NCBI GenBank assembly: GCA_965240325.2
Contig: OZ251222.1
Span: 3,038,001 to 3,102,000 of the forward strand
DNA: 64,000 nucleotides
Direction of reading: 5' to 3'
Source of the DNA: Rebecca billardiae RCC1528
Lineage: Eukaryota; Haptophyta
Under the pieces are notes generated by a model. It did not search any database, had not been told where the DNA came from, and saw nothing but the letters and a program-made list of their open reading frames with translations. This document shows, piece after piece, positions 28,845 through 39,446 of this stretch (positions within the stretch are counted from its first letter, which is position 1; every line of letters begins with the position of its first letter). The position numbers were made by a program, and so were the translations under genes.

Positions 28845-29549
28845 ATGACCTCGCCCGACGACCCCCTCAAGTCGGCGCTGCAGAAGCGCTACGCGAGCAA
28901 CGAGGAGCGCATCAAGGCGCTCGAGGAGACGGCGCGCATCCTCGAGAGGCTGAAGATGGCGCACGACAGCGCGGTGGACGAGCAGGCCGACCCGGATGGC
29001 GTCAAGCGCAAGCGCCGCGGTGCTGATGCCGATGAGGGGGGGGAGGCGCAGCGTCGGATGGCAGGCTACGCAACGCCGACCGGCGCGTCCAGTGGCTTCT
29101 TCCCCGTCCCGCAGATTCCGCAGGCACAGAATGTGACGGCAAACTCGTCGAGTGACTCTGTCATCACCGACAGCAGAAACCAGCTGCCCCTGCCCGTCGA
29201 CAACGAGGCGGCGAACGACGCGGAGGAGGATGACCTGGACATGGACGACCTGGATGGTGACGAGATTCCCGTCGTGTACAGGTCGGTCTCCTCCTCCGCC
29301 CTGCTAGACGCGCTCTCGCTCGACGCGCACGCTCCCGCCACCGACCTGGCCAAGGCCGCCACTGACGAGCTGGGCACAGGCATCGACGCCATCGTCCTCG
29401 CGGACGATAAGCTCGACAGCCTTCGCGCCCTGATGGCACGAGCCGAGGCACTGCGCCGGGAGCTCGACGAGGCCGCCGAGCTGTCGCTTGCTCGCTTCGA
29501 CGGCATTCGCGCCGAGATGGCTGAGCTGAGTGCAGCCATCCCGGCGTAG
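28845..29549 (+). CDS. Acidic coiled-coil protein of unknown function
   Basis: Start at ATG 28845 gives 234 residues. An N-terminal helix (ALQKRYASNEERIKALEETA) is coiled-coil-like and is followed by a basic KRKRRG motif that could direct nuclear import. The middle is low-complexity and acidic (EEDDLDMDDLDGDE). A C-terminal coiled coil (DKLDSLRALMARAEALRREL) ends near the stop. Composition fits a nuclear or chromatin-associated adaptor, but no family is recognised. The frame also extends upstream of the ATG without stops. Confidence 0.6.
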   Translation: MTSPDDPLKSALQKRYASNEERIKALEETARILERLKMAHDSAVDEQADPDGVKRKRRGADADEGGEAQRRMAGYATPTGASSGFFPVPQIPQAQNVTANSSSDSVITDSRNQLPLPVDNEAANDAEEDDLDMDDLDGDEIPVVYRSVSSSALLDALSLDAHAPATDLAKAATDELGTGIDAIVLADDKLDSLRALMARAEALRRELDEAAELSLARFDGIRAEMAELSAAIPA

Positions 29550-30007
29550 TGCGTGGATCAGGGCTGCTCACGCGCCATCGACAGCCGCAACCCACGGCCG
29601 CTCGCCGCCGCCACAACGATCACTCCTCGATTGCCCGAAGTTGCCCCTCACGCCACCTAGACTTTCCCCTTCGCACACTCCAATCGTGCCCTCACCGAGC
29701 TGACAGCATCTCCATGAGGCGCTTGGCAATCGGGCAAGCACTCGGCGGGCCCACTGCCCCGAGTGAGTCCTGCCGCGTGCCAGGGCAGCCGAATTCCGCA
29801 ACTCGCAGGGCGCGGCGGCACCCGCAGCGGCGTGTCGACGGGCGGCCGCCCGGGGGCACCCTGCCCATCATGTTTGCGCTCACCATCACGTATATTATGC
29901 CATCAGCACTCATGATTCCGCCTGATGATGCCATCGAATAACTACTAATAATAAGCGCGCATTTTAAAAATACTCCGCCAGCCGCCAGCGCCTCTATCTA
30001 TCTATGT

Positions 30008-30060
<53 letters not shown>

Positions 30061-30215
30061 ATCTATATATCGTGCGGTCCGGCGAATTACGACATAATCA
30101 TAGTTGCAATGCCAATTTATGACGGACCGTCGATGAGTAGTGTCTAGTGACGAGTCTGAGAACTCAGAAGTACGCGTGATATTTTATAAATATATTCCCC
30201 GGGAATATGGCGGCA
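29550..30215. other. Intergenic with a tetranucleotide microsatellite
   Basis: A (CTAT)n tract occupies about 29994-30062. The rest holds nothing recognisable before the 3' end of the LRR gene. Confidence 0.6.
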
Positions 30216-32174
30216 TCAGCCTGCCACAGCCTGGTCAGCCGCGCAGCGTCGGGGCACTTGCGTGGAAGTTCGCAGGCTGCCTTTGGCCGCCAGCTCGTGC
30301 AGCTGACGGACCGCTGTTGAGCGCGCAGGGCAGACGCCCTCGCCTGTCAACTGGCACGCGCGGAGCGTGCGAAAGCTTGCGCGCGCAAGCGGCTCTGCGA
30401 GCTCCCGCAGAGCAGCTTCGCCGAGCCTGCAGTCATGCAGGCCAAGCCGCTCAACAGGAGTGCCACGAAGGGCACGCGTCACGAGCGCGATAGCCGAGTG
30501 CATGTCGCACCGCCACAGGCTCAATGCCTTGAGCTCGCCGGCATCGAGGCCCACCCGGCGCTCTGGATCTGCCCTGGCAGTCGAGCGGTTTGCTGTGCAC
30601 GGCCGCTTGGGCGCTGGCGCGGCGGACGAGGGCCGCTCGGCACGCACACACTCGACGCCAACGGCTGTGAACGCCGTAAGCCGCGGCGCAGACAGCAAGG
30701 CGAGCGCGCCGCACTCCTCGAGACGTAGTGTCTGCATTCTCGGGCAGACCAGGTTGATCTCCTCAAGGGCATTGTCGCTCTCATGGTCGACTGCATCTTG
30801 CCTGCCCAGCCTGGAGCCGCCGGCGCTGCGCGCGCCCTTGAGGCTGAGGTGCTGCAATCTGCCCAGGAGCGCCTGCCAGCCAGGCGCACTTGCGTCGAGG
30901 TGCCATCGCACGCCCTCGCTGCTGTCGACCTGCAGCACGACAAGCTCCTTGCAGCGCAAAGCCAGCGCAGCCGCTTCGGCTGCTGTCGGCCCACTGTCCG
31001 AGTGCAGCAGCGCCAGACGATGCAGCCGAGCGAACGGCGCCGGGTCGAGCGCGAGCGCCGCTCGAGTGACTGCCGAGCCCACGGCCTCTAGCCGAGTGAG
31101 CGAGCCCGCGAGGCTGGCGAGGGCGCCAAGCGCGCGTGCAGTGCCACCACCACCGATGGCGCCGCCGGCATGCACGCGCTCCAGCTGTGGCGCCTGGCCG
31201 GAGCAGAGCTGAGTGAGCACCTCGTCCCCTTGCGCGCAGCCCACCACATCCACGGTGCGAAGCCGAGGCCACGCAGGCCTGGACGCGTCCTGCGCCTCGC
31301 GCGAAATGGTCGCAAACGGGTACGATGGGAGAAGGTGCACATTGCGCAGCCGCAGCTCGACCAGCCGGGCACGGAGGCGGGCTAACCCGCTTGTGAGCGC
31401 CTCGAGGCTCGGCCGCAAGTCACCAAGCGGCCATGGCCCAGCATTGCTCAGGTCCAGCACCTCGAGATCTGGACAGCGCTCGGCGATCGTGGCTACGCTC
31501 AGCACCATGGCCGGCACGTTCGCGAGGGCCAGCGAGCGCAGCTGCGTCGTGTGCGTCCGGAGCCTGTGACGCGCGCTGGGTGGTGATGCAAACGCTCGCC
31601 CACTGATGGTTGTCGAGCTCAGGTCGAGCGTGTCCAGCGCGGGCAGGGCGAGCAGCAGCATGTACACAGCGCGATCGGCCACAGCTGTGAACGACAGATC
31701 GAGAGATGTGAGTGTCTCGCTGAGCGTCAGGGAGCCCTCGCGCCTGTTCAGGAATCCGAGCCGAACGCTCGGGCTTCTCGCCAGGCTGAGCTCCTCCAGG
31801 TCCGGCAGGCCCAACGCGGCCAGGACGAGCGCGTCCGAAGCATGGCTCATCCGCAGCACTTGCAGCGAGGAGCGCGTGGCCACATCTGTGGACATCAGCG
31901 CGCACAGGTCAGCCTCTTCGTGCCAGGCCACGTCACGCAGATCGATGGTTTCTGGAGCGGATGCAAGCACCAGCCGACGCGCTCGCCAGCTCAGATGCGG
32001 CCACAGACCGAGTGCGCGCAGTTGCTCCTCGAGACTTGAGATCGACGCTCGGGGCAGTGCCTCGAACCAATGTGCCGCGGAGCGCTCGGCGGCCACCTCC
32101 TCAATGGTCATGGCAAGGGTGCGAATGCACAGGTTCGCCAGCGAGTGCACGGCCGCCATGCTGCTTGTGGCCAT
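30216..32174 (-). CDS. Leucine-rich-repeat protein
   Basis: 652 residues from ATG 32174 (an in-frame GTG 36 bp upstream is not used as a eukaryotic start). An N-terminal helical part (EQLRALGLWPHLSWRARRLV) resembles the entry of ZYG11/ZER1-type LRR proteins. Many irregular LRRs follow: LPDLEELSLARSPSVRLGF, ETLTSLDLSFTAVAD, LPALDTLDLSSTTISG, CPDLEVLDLSNAGPW and LQHLSLKGARSAGG, with further ones to about residue 610. LRR solenoids bind proteins; no kinase, F-box or membrane segment is clear. It may be a substrate adaptor of a ubiquitin ligase, which is inference. Its start codon is 73 bp from that of the divergent GT10 gene. Confidence 0.8.
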   Translation of the reverse strand: MATSSMAAVHSLANLCIRTLAMTIEEVAAERSAAHWFEALPRASISSLEEQLRALGLWPHLSWRARRLVLASAPETIDLRDVAWHEEADLCALMSTDVATRSSLQVLRMSHASDALVLAALGLPDLEELSLARSPSVRLGFLNRREGSLTLSETLTSLDLSFTAVADRAVYMLLLALPALDTLDLSSTTISGRAFASPPSARHRLRTHTTQLRSLALANVPAMVLSVATIAERCPDLEVLDLSNAGPWPLGDLRPSLEALTSGLARLRARLVELRLRNVHLLPSYPFATISREAQDASRPAWPRLRTVDVVGCAQGDEVLTQLCSGQAPQLERVHAGGAIGGGGTARALGALASLAGSLTRLEAVGSAVTRAALALDPAPFARLHRLALLHSDSGPTAAEAAALALRCKELVVLQVDSSEGVRWHLDASAPGWQALLGRLQHLSLKGARSAGGSRLGRQDAVDHESDNALEEINLVCPRMQTLRLEECGALALLSAPRLTAFTAVGVECVRAERPSSAAPAPKRPCTANRSTARADPERRVGLDAGELKALSLWRCDMHSAIALVTRALRGTPVERLGLHDCRLGEAALRELAEPLARASFRTLRACQLTGEGVCPARSTAVRQLHELAAKGSLRTSTQVPRRCAADQAVAG

Positions 32175-32247
32175 TCCGATCGGCAGGGAGAAGAGCCGAA
32201 CGATGGCCACGATGGCCGCGCCGTGAACGCCTGAAGGTGGGGTGCCA

Positions 32248-33564
32248 ATGCGCTACGTGCGCGCCCTGGGCGCAGTTCTCGTGCTCGGCAGCCTGACGCT
32301 ACTCGTGCAGCACGAGGCCACACACAGAGACGTGACCGTGCGCGTCGATGCTGCCGTAGCCGCTTCGCGGCGCGCCGAGCCCTCGCGCGCGCATGGCGTG
32401 GGCACTCGCTCCTCAACGCCGCCTGCGCTCGCAGACCGTGTTGCGCCGACTGCGGCCACCCGCGCAACGCCGACTCCGCTTGCGACGACACCGTTACCCG
32501 CACGTGATATGATGCCTTCGCACGACGCGGTCCAGCCCCCATTCGGCGACGACGTCGTCGTTGTAGGTCTGAACAGGCAGATCTACCAGGAGGGCCACCG
32601 GCGCGCGTACACGTGCAAGGACGGCCTCCGCTGCGTGTTCACCTCTGAGCGCTCGGACTTCAGATCGGCGTTTGCCATCATCGACGTGCTCAAGGACCCG
32701 CGCAAGGTCGCGCCGCTCGACTTTCAGCGCCGGCCGGGGCAGCTCGTCGGCGTGGTGATCTCGGAGAAGGACGCAGCCAAGAAGGGCAACGGGCGGTACG
32801 CCGCCAACGCGTACGACTTCGAGGTGGGGTACAACGAGAAGACGGCGTGCATGTGGAAGCCGTTCGTGTGCAACGAGGTGGAGAAATGGACCAACCGCAC
32901 GCTCCTCGACGAGCTGGCCGGGCTGCCGCCGCGCCGCGCGGCCGCACTCGCCGCGCTGCCCTCGAAGAAGAGTGCGGTCGTGGCGTTTGTCTCCAACTGC
33001 GGCGGCGTGCCGTGGCGGAGGGACTACCTGCAGGAGCTGATGCAGCACATCGAGGTGCACTCATACGGCACGTGCCTGCGCAACCGCGAGCTGCCCGACT
33101 GCCCGTTCACCAAGGAGCAGATACGCAAGCTCTCCCGCTCGCACCCGTGCTCCAAGCGCGGCACGAACAACGTGATCAAGATGCGCACAATCGAGCAGTA
33201 CAAGTGGCTCTTCTCTTTTGAGAACCTCGTCGAGTCGCATTACGTGACGGAGAAGCCGTACGACGGGCTGCGCATGGGCGTGCTGCCGATCTACAAGGGC
33301 GCGCCCGAGGTGGCGGAGCACGTGCCGCCCGGTGCGCTCCTCTTCGCAGACCGCTTCAGCTCCGCGCGCCAGCTCGCCGAGTACCTGCACTACCTCGACC
33401 GCAACGACTCGGCGTATCTCGAGTACTTTGACTGGGAGCCTGCTGCCGCCGGCCGCATGCCCGTGGGGCAGCGCTGTCCGTGGCAGTGCCGCGTGTGCGA
33501 GCTGCAGCGCGACCTCGCGCTGCAGCAGCAATGCCAAGCGATGGCGCAGCAAGCCGCGTCGTAA
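32248..33564 (+). CDS. Fucosyltransferase family protein (GT10)
   Basis: Single exon, 438 residues. A short cytoplasmic end and a signal anchor (VRALGAVLVLGSLTLLV) make it a type II Golgi protein; a Ser/Thr/Pro-rich stem follows to about residue 95. The catalytic C-terminal half holds the GT10 motif: YKWLFSFENLVESHYVTEKP then YDGLRMGVLPIYKGAP, which binds GDP-fucose. Cys residues near the C-terminus (CPWQCRVC) could form disulfides. It should transfer fucose from GDP-fucose in alpha-1,3/1,4 linkage to N-glycans or polysaccharides. Acceptor and linkage cannot be told. Confidence 0.87.
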   Translation: MRYVRALGAVLVLGSLTLLVQHEATHRDVTVRVDAAVAASRRAEPSRAHGVGTRSSTPPALADRVAPTAATRATPTPLATTPLPARDMMPSHDAVQPPFGDDVVVVGLNRQIYQEGHRRAYTCKDGLRCVFTSERSDFRSAFAIIDVLKDPRKVAPLDFQRRPGQLVGVVISEKDAAKKGNGRYAANAYDFEVGYNEKTACMWKPFVCNEVEKWTNRTLLDELAGLPPRRAAALAALPSKKSAVVAFVSNCGGVPWRRDYLQELMQHIEVHSYGTCLRNRELPDCPFTKEQIRKLSRSHPCSKRGTNNVIKMRTIEQYKWLFSFENLVESHYVTEKPYDGLRMGVLPIYKGAPEVAEHVPPGALLFADRFSSARQLAEYLHYLDRNDSAYLEYFDWEPAAAGRMPVGQRCPWQCRVCELQRDLALQQQCQAMAQQAAS

Positions 33565-34334
33565 CTGATGCCCCCACTAGATATATAGCGCTTATTCATA
33601 TGCTTCTCACTCACTCCTATAAGTTCGCGATCAGGCCTAGTGACGCCGTGACCGGTCAGCCTGTCCGGCCCGTCGGACTCAGAGTGTCGGTCAGCCCGGC
33701 GGTCAGCGCGGATCAGTCCGGCACCAGCACTGTTAATGTCGTTATGACGATTATTATAAATAATTATTGCCATTTAGCTTTGCTACTGCTGCTGGTGGTA
33801 TTGCCACCATATTGCTTCGTCAGTATATTGGACCCCGCGCGTCGTATTTATAATTATATTTTATGGCCGGGTTCACTAGTCTGTAGTCAGTCACCAGAGT
33901 CCACACGCCGGCGAGTCGACGGGACCGCGGGTGCCACACGCCCACAGGCACAGGCGCTCGTGGCACCAATGTCCAATGCTCGCGTCGGACTGTTCGGATG
34001 ACACCTCAATCGGCAGGCGCGGATGTCGACAGGTAACTACACCGTACAGTAGAGCCTTCGGCCAGAGGCGTAGCATAGACTAGCGTAGTACAATAAGCTA
34101 GGAGTCGGAGAGACCGGACGAGATCGCCGATCGCGCCACCATTATTCCACGCGGCAAGGGCTTACAGTTTACTAAGAATAAGAGACGCACACAGCTCAGG
34201 CAGGCGAGATTGACGCCCGCCAACTGTCACCGCCCATGAAGCCGTCGCCGATGGTAGCGCCGCTGGAAAAAATCGTTCAGCCGTCCGCCTGCGAGGCCTG
34301 GATGAGGGCTGCGGCCGCCTCGTATTGGCAAGTT
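33565..34334. other. Intergenic, nothing recognised
   Basis: A mix of AT-rich and GC-rich sequence with no convincing gene. It ends at the left terminus of the fold-back element. Confidence 0.55.
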
Positions 34335-37035
34335 CAGCCGAGAGAGGTGGCATTGCCACCTCTCGCGCGAGTTGGGGAAACGTTGAGTTCCCGAGTTTTT
34401 ACACGGGGCGGCAATTTCTGGCGCGCGCAATCTTCCGATTTTAAGGCGGTGGGTGGCGCCGCCGCCGTCGCGCTCTCGACGCGCGCGAGCTGCGCGCGCG
34501 CGGCGGCGGTTTTGGCCGCGCGGCACTGGGCCGGCTGGGTCCGCACGGCCGAGGAGGCCACTCTTGCCGCGGTGGTCGTGGCGCGGGGACGTCCCCGCCG
34601 CTCGCCAACCTCCCGCGAGCGCCTCGCGCCGCCTCGCGCCGCCTTCACGCCATCTCCGCGCGCCAACTGCACGCTCTGGACGCCTCGGCGGCAGAGACGC
34701 GCGCGGCGCGGTTGTGTGCCGTGTAGACTGGGCCCATGCGCGTCCGCTGTCGGTGCGCCCCGGCCACGCACGCGCGCAGCCCAGACCTCTCGCCTCACGC
34801 GTCGCCGCCGAGCACGGCTGTGCACCTCAGTCTGCCGTGGTGCCGCGCGCGCGGCCGAGCGAGCAGGCGGCGCGTTGTGGAGCGTGTGACGCACGAGACG
34901 GGAAGGCGTCCGAGCGTCCGAGCCACCGCCGACCGGCGGCGCGCACGCGATTGGCTTGAGCCATCGGCGCCGACGGCGCGCGCGCGCTGAGCCAGCTGAA
35001 GGCTTGTGCGCCATGGCACGGCAGCCGCCAATCGCGGCCTGCGGCCGTACTGTGCGGCAGGCGCGCTCGGTGCGGGCGCTTCGGGGCGTGGCCTCACGAG
35101 ACCGGAGCCCCTGGAAGCGCGACGCCTATGAGCTCGCCCCGGCCTGAGTGAGCGCGCATCTGTCAGTGATCGGCACACGCAGCAGCACGGGGTGGCCGTC
35201 GTCATGAGCTCCGCGCTGAGCGCTCCCACGCTGGGTGTCGACCAGGCACAAAGAACAAGCGAGCATGCGCACTTTTGAAGTTCTCACCTGCATGGTGCGG
35301 CGCTAGGCGTGCACGGTCATGCTGGCGCAAGCGAGACCATTCAGCAGGGCTGTGTGCGATGGCCGGCGGCGCAGGCGCCACGCGTGCGTGTGCGCTGTCT
35401 CCGTACCGGCGGAAGGCTGGGATCCCAGTATCCCACCCTTCACCTACGCTGACACCTTGAAGCGCTCGTGTCAGCCAGAAACGCGAGCTTCGAGCGCCAC
35501 GCGGCCAGGTAGCACGACCCACTATTCAGCCCATGTAGTCGGATGACCTGAGCAGCAGTTGGCATCATCGCGCGTGGGCGCGCGCACACGCCACCTCGGG
35601 CCAACGTGAGAGTGCGTCGGACGGGCGCGTGTGCGCACGAATCGAGTGTCAGCAGCAGCGCTCGCTCGCGCTCACCGAGGAGACATACTTGCTCGCTGGT
35701 CGTCTGGGTCAGCAGGCTACCAGCCGTGGTAGACGTTGCAGCAGATGGGATGGAAGGAGATACAGTCTCAAACTTCCTGGTAAGCAGTCGGTCTGCGCAG
35801 ACGCGGCTGCTCCCGGCGCACAAGGACCGTGCGCCGTGAGAGAGAGAGCTGCCGTGGCGCGCCCACCTCGGAGTCAGCGGACCAGCAGCACTGCAACCAT
35901 GGAACTGTGCGGTTCAACTGGAGGATTACGACTTCTGACTGGTATAGTCACTCTCTCTGTCAATGGAAGCACGTGGCTGGCATCGGACAGACGCTCAGAT
36001 GAAACGCGTTGAGGCAGGTGCGCGGCAGCATGCGAGTGCTCGCGTGCGTGCGCGCAAGAGCACACGGGCCAAGGTAAGTGCCGGGGGTCATACATCTACT
36101 CTTCACGCGGCGCCGTGCGGTGTGTCGTGGCGCGCTCAGCGCGGCCGTGTCAAGGCCATGGCTCATGACGACGGCCACCCCGTGCTGCTGCGTGTGCCGA
36201 TCACTGACAGATGCGCGCTCACTCAGGCCGGGGCGAGCTCATAGGCGTCGCGCTTCCAGGGGCTCCGGTCTCGTGAGGCCACGCCCCGAAGCGCCCGCAC
36301 CGAGCGCGCCTGCCGCACAGTACGGCCGCAGGCCGCGATTGGCGGCTGCCGTGCCATGGCGCACAAGCCTTCAGCTGGCTCAGCGCGCGCGCGCCGTCGG
36401 CGCCGATGGCTCAAGCCAATCGCGTGCGCGCCGCCGGTCGGCGGTGGCTCGGACGCTCGGACGCCTTCCCGTCTCGTGCGTCACACGCTCCACAACGCGC
36501 CGCCTGCTCGCTCGGCCGCGCGCGCGGCACCACGGCAGACTGAGGTGCACAGCCGTGCTCGGCGGCGACGCGTGAGGCGAGAGGTCTGGGCTGCGCGCGT
36601 GCGTGGCCGGGGCGCACCGACAGCGGACGCGCATGGGCCCAGTCTACACGGCACACAACCGCGCCGCGAGCGGCTCTGCCGCCGAGGCGTCCAGAGCGTG
36701 CAGTTGGCGCGCGGAGATGGCGTGAAGGCGGCGCGAGGCGGCGCGAGGCGCTCGCGGGAGGTTGGCGAGCGGCGGGGACGTCCCCGCGCCACGACCACCG
36801 CGGCAAGAGTGGCCTCCTCGGCCGTGCGGACCCAGCCGGCCCAGTGCCGCGCGGCCAAAACCGCCGCCGCGCGCGCGCAGCTCGCGCGCGTCGAGAGCGC
36901 GACGGCGGCGGCGCCACCCACCGCCTTAAAATCGGAAGATTGCGCGCGCCAGAAATTGCCGCCCCGTGTAAAAACTCGGGAACTCAACGTTTCCCCAACT
37001 CGCGCGAGAGGTGGCAATGCCACCTCTCTCGGCTG
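34335..37035. mobile_element. 2.7-kb fold-back element with 875-bp inverted arms
   Basis: 34335-35209 and 36161-37035 are each 875 bp and nearly perfect reverse complements; the encoded 226-residue open frames differ by one residue. The spacer is 951 bp. Outer ends are CAGCCGAGAGAGG...CCTCTCTCGGCTG, and each terminus carries its own hairpin, GGTGGCATTGCCACC. AAGTT precedes the left end and AAAGTT follows the right end, a possible short target duplication. Open frames in the arms are Arg/Ala/Pro-rich GC artefacts and no transposase is seen. This fits a non-autonomous fold-back (FB-type) transposon. Such near-identity suggests recent origin or gene conversion between arms. Confidence 0.8.
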
Positions 37036-37082
37036 AAAGTTGGCTGGCGCCACCGGCGCCACTGACTGCAGTGGACGGCACG

Positions 37083-38525
37083 ATGGCGGCGGGCGGCGAT
37101 CGCGTGATGCTGCTGCTCCTCGCGGCGTTACCGGCTGTGGTCTCGCCAGCGGGGCTGACCCCCTGCAAGCTCAGCCCCAAGTCGGCGCAAATGCGTGCAT
37201 GGAGCGAGCTCAAGGCGCGCGGGCCGCAGCTGGAGGCCGTGATCCACAGCACCGATTATAGGCGTGTCGTGCCTGTCAAACGAGTGTGGGAGCTGTGGAA
37301 TGAGAGCGTCCTCGAGGAGCTGGCCGGCCCGACGGGCTTGCTGGCGGTGGCCTTCCAGATGGGTGCGCATACGCCCGATCAGTACGGCCACGTGTGGACG
37401 TTCATGCATTCGGTGCACCAAGCGCTGCTCATGCGGCGCGCTCCCGGCGGTGCGCAGGGCAACTGGACGCGCACGCTCGCTGTCTTCCTGCCGTCGGGCG
37501 GCCCCGCCGGGAGCGAGGGCATCTGGTTCCGCGAGTTCGAAGCGATCTTCGGCGGGCCGCGTGGGCGAGACCTCTTCGGCGTCGAGGTGAAGCGCGCGCC
37601 GTGGGTGCCGTTCTGCTGGGCGCAGTGCTGCGTGCACTTTGGCGACGTTCCGGCTGACCTCCGAGGCAAGGTGAACCTGCTCACCCAATTTCAGCTCACC
37701 GAGTGGGTGTCGCAGGCATCGCTCGGCGCGTTCCGCGAGCACGCGCTGCTTGCCCTCGGCCTCGGCCCGCCGTCCGCGCCCAGCACACCGGACACCTTCC
37801 TGTACGTGCGCACGCGCCGCTGGACGTCGCACCGGCGCGTGCAGGGCGAGGAGGCGCTCGTCGAGCTGCTGCGCGCATTCGCCGCCGCGCGGAGGCCGGG
37901 GCTGCGGTTCGTTGCGGAGGACGTGCACGAGCTCTCGTTTGCCGACGAGGCCAGGCTCTTCGCGCGCTCCGCGGTCGTCGTGAGCAGCTTCGGCTCGAGC
38001 CTGCACAACTGCCGGTTTATGCGGCCGATGGCGACTGTGCTCGAGCTGCACGGCGCGCTGCACCAGGCGTTCAATGACTTCTGGGCATACCACTTTGCGT
38101 GTGCTCTGCCGTACGGGCTGCTGCACGCGCCCTTCCCCGTGTGGGGTAGCATCCCCGTGTGTGAGAGCGCGCGTCACCGGGCGTCCAGGTGCTACAGCGC
38201 GCCGGACCACGGCTTCTCTCTCGGCCAGTCCGAGTACACTGCACGTATCAACCACACGCAGCTGCTCGACTGGCTGCAGCAGGTGCTCCCCGCCGACGCC
38301 GGCGACTCGGAGCGCGCGCGCAACGGGTGCGCGCCGCCCGTGCCGTGGCTCAGCGTCTTCGCTGGGTACGAGAGCATGATGGTCTGGCCTTTCACCGGCC
38401 TCCCCAAGGACAAGGCGCGTCACTATGCAACCGGCCCCGTGCGTAGGCGTAAGCCGCTGCCGCCGCAGTATAACAGCTCATGCGCGCCGCGCTGGGGCAT
38501 GGACGTGGTGCCCGTGCGCCAATGA
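37083..38525 (+). CDS. Glycosyltransferase family 61 (DUF563) protein
   Basis: Start at ATG 37083 (480 residues), just before the signal-like MLLLLAALPAVVSPAGL; an in-frame ATG at 37017 lies inside the fold-back terminus. The GT61 core is recognisable: FLYVRTRRWTSHRRVQGEEA, then FVAEDVHELSFADEARLFAR, AVVVSSFGSSLHNCRFMRPM and ATVLELHG, which match the EVR / PHGAGLTN / FMRP / VEL series of the family, with GSSLHN replacing the usual GAGLTN. GT61 enzymes in the Golgi add xylose, arabinose or GlcNAc. N-x-S/T sites (NWT, NHT, NSS) fit a lumenal protein. The donor sugar is unknown. Confidence 0.82.
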   Translation: MAAGGDRVMLLLLAALPAVVSPAGLTPCKLSPKSAQMRAWSELKARGPQLEAVIHSTDYRRVVPVKRVWELWNESVLEELAGPTGLLAVAFQMGAHTPDQYGHVWTFMHSVHQALLMRRAPGGAQGNWTRTLAVFLPSGGPAGSEGIWFREFEAIFGGPRGRDLFGVEVKRAPWVPFCWAQCCVHFGDVPADLRGKVNLLTQFQLTEWVSQASLGAFREHALLALGLGPPSAPSTPDTFLYVRTRRWTSHRRVQGEEALVELLRAFAAARRPGLRFVAEDVHELSFADEARLFARSAVVVSSFGSSLHNCRFMRPMATVLELHGALHQAFNDFWAYHFACALPYGLLHAPFPVWGSIPVCESARHRASRCYSAPDHGFSLGQSEYTARINHTQLLDWLQQVLPADAGDSERARNGCAPPVPWLSVFAGYESMMVWPFTGLPKDKARHYATGPVRRRKPLPPQYNSSCAPRWGMDVVPVRQ

Positions 38526-38905
38526 GACCTGAGTAATTAATGACCCGAGCGCTGTCATATATCATCCTCTGCGTCACAGATTGCAGCTTCGTCCCGTGAC
38601 ACAGTACGATATATAACTATAGTATATATTATTCAGCTCTGCGGGTTACAGTGTCAGCTCACTCATTAATTCGCGAAGCCTATATATATATATGCCGACT
38701 GTCCGCGGTGATGACAGTATTGACCTCTGCTCTCTCTCAGTCTTAGTCTTACGTACGTTGAACGTTCTGAATGAACGCAGGGCGGTCATCGTCCGAATGT
38801 GACGACGCTGTTGTGACAATTGCGCAGTATATATATATAGTTAGTTAGCTAGCGATGCGTGCCTGCACTGCCATATATATATACATATACATATATATAC
38901 ATATG
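38526..38905. other. Intergenic with AT microsatellites
   Basis: Several (TA)n and (ATAC)n tracts (38683-38693, 38829-38838, 38873-38908). The retrotransposon inserted into the last of them. Confidence 0.65.
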
Positions 38906-38910
38906 CATAT

Positions 38911-39439
38911 TGATTGGCACTTCGTGCGTGGCGGAAGCATGTGGCAGGGGCATCCCTGCGTTGCGTGCTGATCGATCAGTTTTGGTTCAGTGAAAACTGG
39001 TAGAAGTGGCAATGAAGAGTTTGGAAGCTTCGTGTGCCTGCTTCCCTCGGTCGGAATGCTCTCGGAATTCCGTTGATTGCCTTCGGGCCATTGCACGAAA
39101 GCTTCCTGTGATGATCGGGACGTCTCCTCGAAATGAAAAGAAAGTTCTGATGACTGCATGGTAGTCTCTGGTCCAGTTCAGGGCACCTTCCCAAGTGGTG
39201 AAGAATCCCTGGACCCTTGGATGTGTAGTCCGAAGACCTCATGTGTGTGCCGATACTCCTTATCTTTGGGGTAGTAAATTGCATGAACAATGGCTGCTGT
39301 TGGCCTTGCCCTTGAATGGTGAAACCGATTGAATTGCATATGATGAAAGTCTGCAGCTTGGCGGCTGAAATTGCTCAGCGCCTTGGAATTAAAGTCTCGA
39401 GCTGGGGAATGGCGCCGATGGCTGCCTTGGACTTTGACA
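38911..39439 (-). repeat. 3' LTR of the copia element
   Basis: 529 bp, one visible difference from the 5' LTR. It follows the end of the polyprotein frame (39447) by only 7 bp. Confidence 0.93.
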
Positions 39440-39446
39440 CGCCCCC

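Noticed and set aside
34334-37036. Arg-rich 226-residue frames in both fold-back arms as transposase genes
   Set aside because: They have no catalytic motif, begin and end arbitrarily and have the composition of random GC-rich sequence; identity between copies comes from arm identity.
37128-38423. 431-residue minus-strand frame opposite GT61
   Set aside because: Antisense shadow; the GT61 motifs on the plus strand explain the open frame.
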